Shown piece after piece: positions 5,932-7,418 of a stretch of DNA of 7,418 nt (positions are counted from its first letter, which is position 1; every line of letters starts with the position of its first letter). The notes beneath the pieces were generated by a model. The model ran no database searches. It was given only the letters and a program-made list of their open reading frames with translations, and had not been told where the DNA came from. This stretch comes from Jutongia huaianensis (GTDB lineage: Bacteria; Bacillota; Clostridia; Lachnospirales; Lachnospiraceae). The translations under genes and the position numbers were made by a program. The stretch covers positions 1 to 7,418 of the forward strand of contig NZ_JACRSX010000034.1 in NCBI RefSeq assembly GCF_014384985.1. The letters are read 5' to 3'.

Positions 5932-6786
5932 CTATTTATTTTCTCTCAGCAGTTCTTCCCCCAAATTTCTATTTCCTACAAGTTGCATTTTAAATTGTGC
6001 ACTGGAATAATCCACCTTTCCACTCTTTGTTTTGACAAATTTATCACTTGAATTCATCTTCTTTTGCCAATCATATATTAAAATATATTTTCCCTTTTTC
6101 TTTTTCCACATTTGTCCTTCCGGTCCAAAAGCAATATTCATAATCCCTTCTTCAGAGGCCGACCAAGCAATCAAATCCATTGCTTTCTTAGGGTGTCTGG
6201 AACTTGCCGGGACGCATACGCAGTATTCTTCATACTTTTTGTTCAATGTATCAAAGCTTTGCAGCCATATCGGGATTCCATAAATCCCTCTTTTTCCGGT
6301 TTTTCGATACGTTTTCTTTTTCAGATGCTTGAGAATCTTAGAATATCTCGAAAATATCTTGAAATTTTCTTTGATATATGGTTCCATATTTTTTATTCTT
6401 CCGGCTTTGATATTATCATAATAGTCAGCTTCACCCCTGTACGTCTGAATATCTATTCCTTTTTCATATTCTTGCTCATAATTTTCACGACCAGGCAATG
6501 AATAATCCATTCCGAAAATCTTAATATTCATTTTTTCCTGGAATAAGTCCGCATACCACCCTTTCATTACCTCATCTAACGCATTTATTTCTGATATGGC
6601 TCTTAATGTTACCTCCTTTGATGTATTTTCAGAAACAGAGGATATCTTATTTTTCAGAACCCCCCCCGCTTCTTTTGTCCTGCTTGTTTTCGGAATAAAG
6701 GTCGAACTTTGCGGTGCAGTATTTTTACTGCAGCCCGATACACATATAGTCATTGCTATGATAATGGTATATAATATCTTTTTCAT
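5932..6786 (-). CDS. Cut-down ABC solute-binding-like lipoprotein
   Basis: The protein has 284 residues starting MKKILYTIII. A longer in-frame ATG at 6834 is rejected because AAGGAGG stands eight bases before 6786 and because the signal peptide begins there. The lipobox is VSGC, with Cys19 as lipid anchor. Residues 57-140 resemble the first part of family-1 extracellular solute-binding proteins (VTLRAISE near the start; GEADYYDNIKAGRIKNMEPYI at 118-138, the 'aGlikpldpyi' element). GIYGIPIWLQ (167-176) matches the 'dGkiYgiP' strand. The chain then jumps to YCVCVPASSRHPKKAMDLIAW (188-208) and GPEGQMW (221-227), elements that normally lie a few hundred residues later, and ends about 57 residues after that. 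Typical relatives are 400-550 residues. It probably no longer binds a substrate as a two-lobed receptor. No permease or ATPase gene adjoins it. A G8 tract follows the signal peptide. It lies 41 bases after the cysteine peptidase gene. Confidence 0.8.
   Translation of the reverse strand: MKKILYTIIIAMTICVSGCSKNTAPQSSTFIPKTSRTKEAGGVLKNKISSVSENTSKEVTLRAISEINALDEVMKGWYADLFQEKMNIKIFGMDYSLPGRENYEQEYEKGIDIQTYRGEADYYDNIKAGRIKNMEPYIKENFKIFSRYSKILKHLKKKTYRKTGKRGIYGIPIWLQSFDTLNKKYEEYCVCVPASSRHPKKAMDLIAWSASEEGIMNIAFGPEGQMWKKKKGKYILIYDWQKKMNSSDKFVKTKSGKVDYSSAQFKMQLVGNRNLGEELLRENK
6660..6667 (-). repeat. Eight-G homopolymer inside the lipoprotein gene
   Basis: Eight consecutive C on the plus strand, read as G8 on the coding strand, encode part of Ala40-Gly-Gly-Val43 just after the lipoprotein linker. 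With seven G the next in-frame triplets are TTC TGA; with nine G the frame reads GGT TCT GAA AAA TAA. Either slip ends the protein within a few codons, the usual arrangement for on/off phase variation. Confidence 0.85.
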
Positions 6787-6794
6787 TGAAAATT

Positions 6795-6801
6795 CCTCCT
6801 T
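6795..6801 (-). promoter_or_regulatory. Ribosome binding site deciding the lipoprotein start
   Basis: AAGGAGG on the minus strand, eight bases before the ATG at 6786. It supports that start over the upstream in-frame ATG at 6834, which would overlap the preceding gene and bury the signal peptide. Confidence 0.85.
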
Positions 6802-6827
6802 AACTAAATAATAATTCTTTATAAAAA

Positions 6828-7418
6828 TTAACATACGCTATTTCGTTCATATACGGTATATTCCGAAGTCGATCCAAATTCATCTCCGATATCATTTTGA
6901 TATACCGGGCTGCCGCCAGTTTTCGTTTCAATTATTGCCTTACCTGTGTTTCCTCGTCCAATTACTATTCCCGAATGATCCCCTTTGTTATTTATTATCT
7001 TTTGGTACTTTTGCGGCAAATTCCCTTTGGCAACCGCTCTATAGCTTCCATCTGTAATAAAACTTCCCACAACATTCAGCCAGTATCTGTGATCTCCAAT
7101 CCAAGTATATGCATGACAATTATTTTTTGTATAACCATGACCTACTACTTTCTTTTTATCATATCTTCTTTGGAAGTCCGCTACATATGCATCAGAGTTT
7201 ACAGTATTTTCTTTATAACAATATGCCTTAACTCCGTTTCCTTTAGGCGTTAATACTATGACAGTTGACGGATTGACTGCTTTTGCACTCATTGTTTTAA
7301 TATTATTTATAATCACATCCTCGTCTTTCAATAAAGTTTCTATTAATTCGTCATCCGAATTATAGCTAAACACTTCACTTTTTTCTTTCTGTTTTTTTAA
7401 CTGTAATGATTTGTTATA
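6828..7418 (-). CDS. Papain-like/CHAP-like cysteine peptidase, C-terminal part (5' end outside window)
   Basis: The frame is open from the right edge to TAA at 6828-6830: 196 codons visible, start outside. A GTG at 7373 is in frame but has no ribosome site, and the frame stays open upstream (YNKSLQLKKQKEK), so the gene very likely continues beyond 7418. Residues 100-111 of the visible part contain NNCHAYTWIG, resembling the 'NCHSYAWYS' motif of a secreted Clostridia family; the Cys is the likely nucleophile. DHRYWLNVVGSFITDGSYR follows (the 'kyWin....y.tDgSY' element), then GDHSGIVIG with the likely catalytic His, and AIIETKTGG with a Glu that could complete the triad. The function is probably cleavage of an amide bond in peptidoglycan or a peptide, outside the cell if a signal peptide exists upstream, which cannot be seen here. 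The SBP-like lipoprotein gene follows after 41 bases, suggesting co-expression. The substrate is unknown. Confidence 0.75.
   Translation of the reverse strand, partial: YNKSLQLKKQKEKSEVFSYNSDDELIETLLKDEDVIINNIKTMSAKAVNPSTVIVLTPKGNGVKAYCYKENTVNSDAYVADFQRRYDKKKVVGHGYTKNNCHAYTWIGDHRYWLNVVGSFITDGSYRAVAKGNLPQKYQKIINNKGDHSGIVIGRGNTGKAIIETKTGGSPVYQNDIGDEFGSTSEYTVYERNSVC

Noticed and set aside
6112..6501. Plus-strand open frame of 129 codons
   Set aside because: It is antisense to the solute-binding-like gene, Phe/Ile/Ser-rich as expected from the reverse of a Lys-rich gene, with no ribosome site.
6787..6834. Longer start of the lipoprotein gene (16 extra residues)
   Set aside because: It would overlap the preceding gene and place hydrophobic and charged residues before a normal lipoprotein signal; AAGGAGG precedes the internal ATG.

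Overview
The window looks like part of the chromosome of a low-GC Gram-positive gut Clostridium relative, most likely Lachnospiraceae. This rests on strong AGGAGG ribosome binding sites, lipoprotein signal peptides, BspA-type leucine-rich repeat proteins and a CHSYAW-like cysteine peptidase. The genus is not determined. Every gene I can support lies on the minus strand, so transcription runs from high to low coordinates. Gaps are mostly 12-71 bases (longest 108), which fits one or two long operons. I found no RNA gene, insertion sequence, CRISPR array or convincing terminator.

In transcription order: (1) the 3' part of a papain-like/CHAP-like cysteine peptidase gene entering from the right edge (6828-7418); (2) a lipoprotein that is a cut-down ABC solute-binding protein, with an eight-G tract just after its signal peptide (5932-6786); (3) a protein resembling the butirosin-biosynthesis-H (BtrH)/C39-like fold, whose 5' end appears frameshifted at an A7 run (4651-5919); (4) a stand-alone adenylate-forming enzyme with the core motifs recognisable (3202-4620); (5) a small helical protein resembling DUF6483 (2767-3189); (6) and (7) two membrane-anchored proteins with degenerate BspA-like leucine-rich repeats (1615-2658 and 293-1543); (8) the 5' part of another lipoprotein gene leaving at the left edge (1-266).

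Genes 3-5 are the most system-like part. In butirosin biosynthesis a BtrH-type enzyme moves an acyl group from a carrier protein to an acceptor, and an AMP-forming ligase is a natural source of activated acyl groups. A reduced acyl-activation/transfer module is therefore a reasonable but unproven reading, and no carrier protein is visible here. Genes 1, 2, 6, 7 and 8 look exported or surface-anchored, although the N-terminus of gene 1 is not visible. Base composition falls from about 45-48% GC in sampled lines of the left part to about 23-32% in sampled lines right of 4650, so the cluster may be a mosaic. Homopolymers in genes 2 and 3 sit where a one-base change would switch the reading frame.
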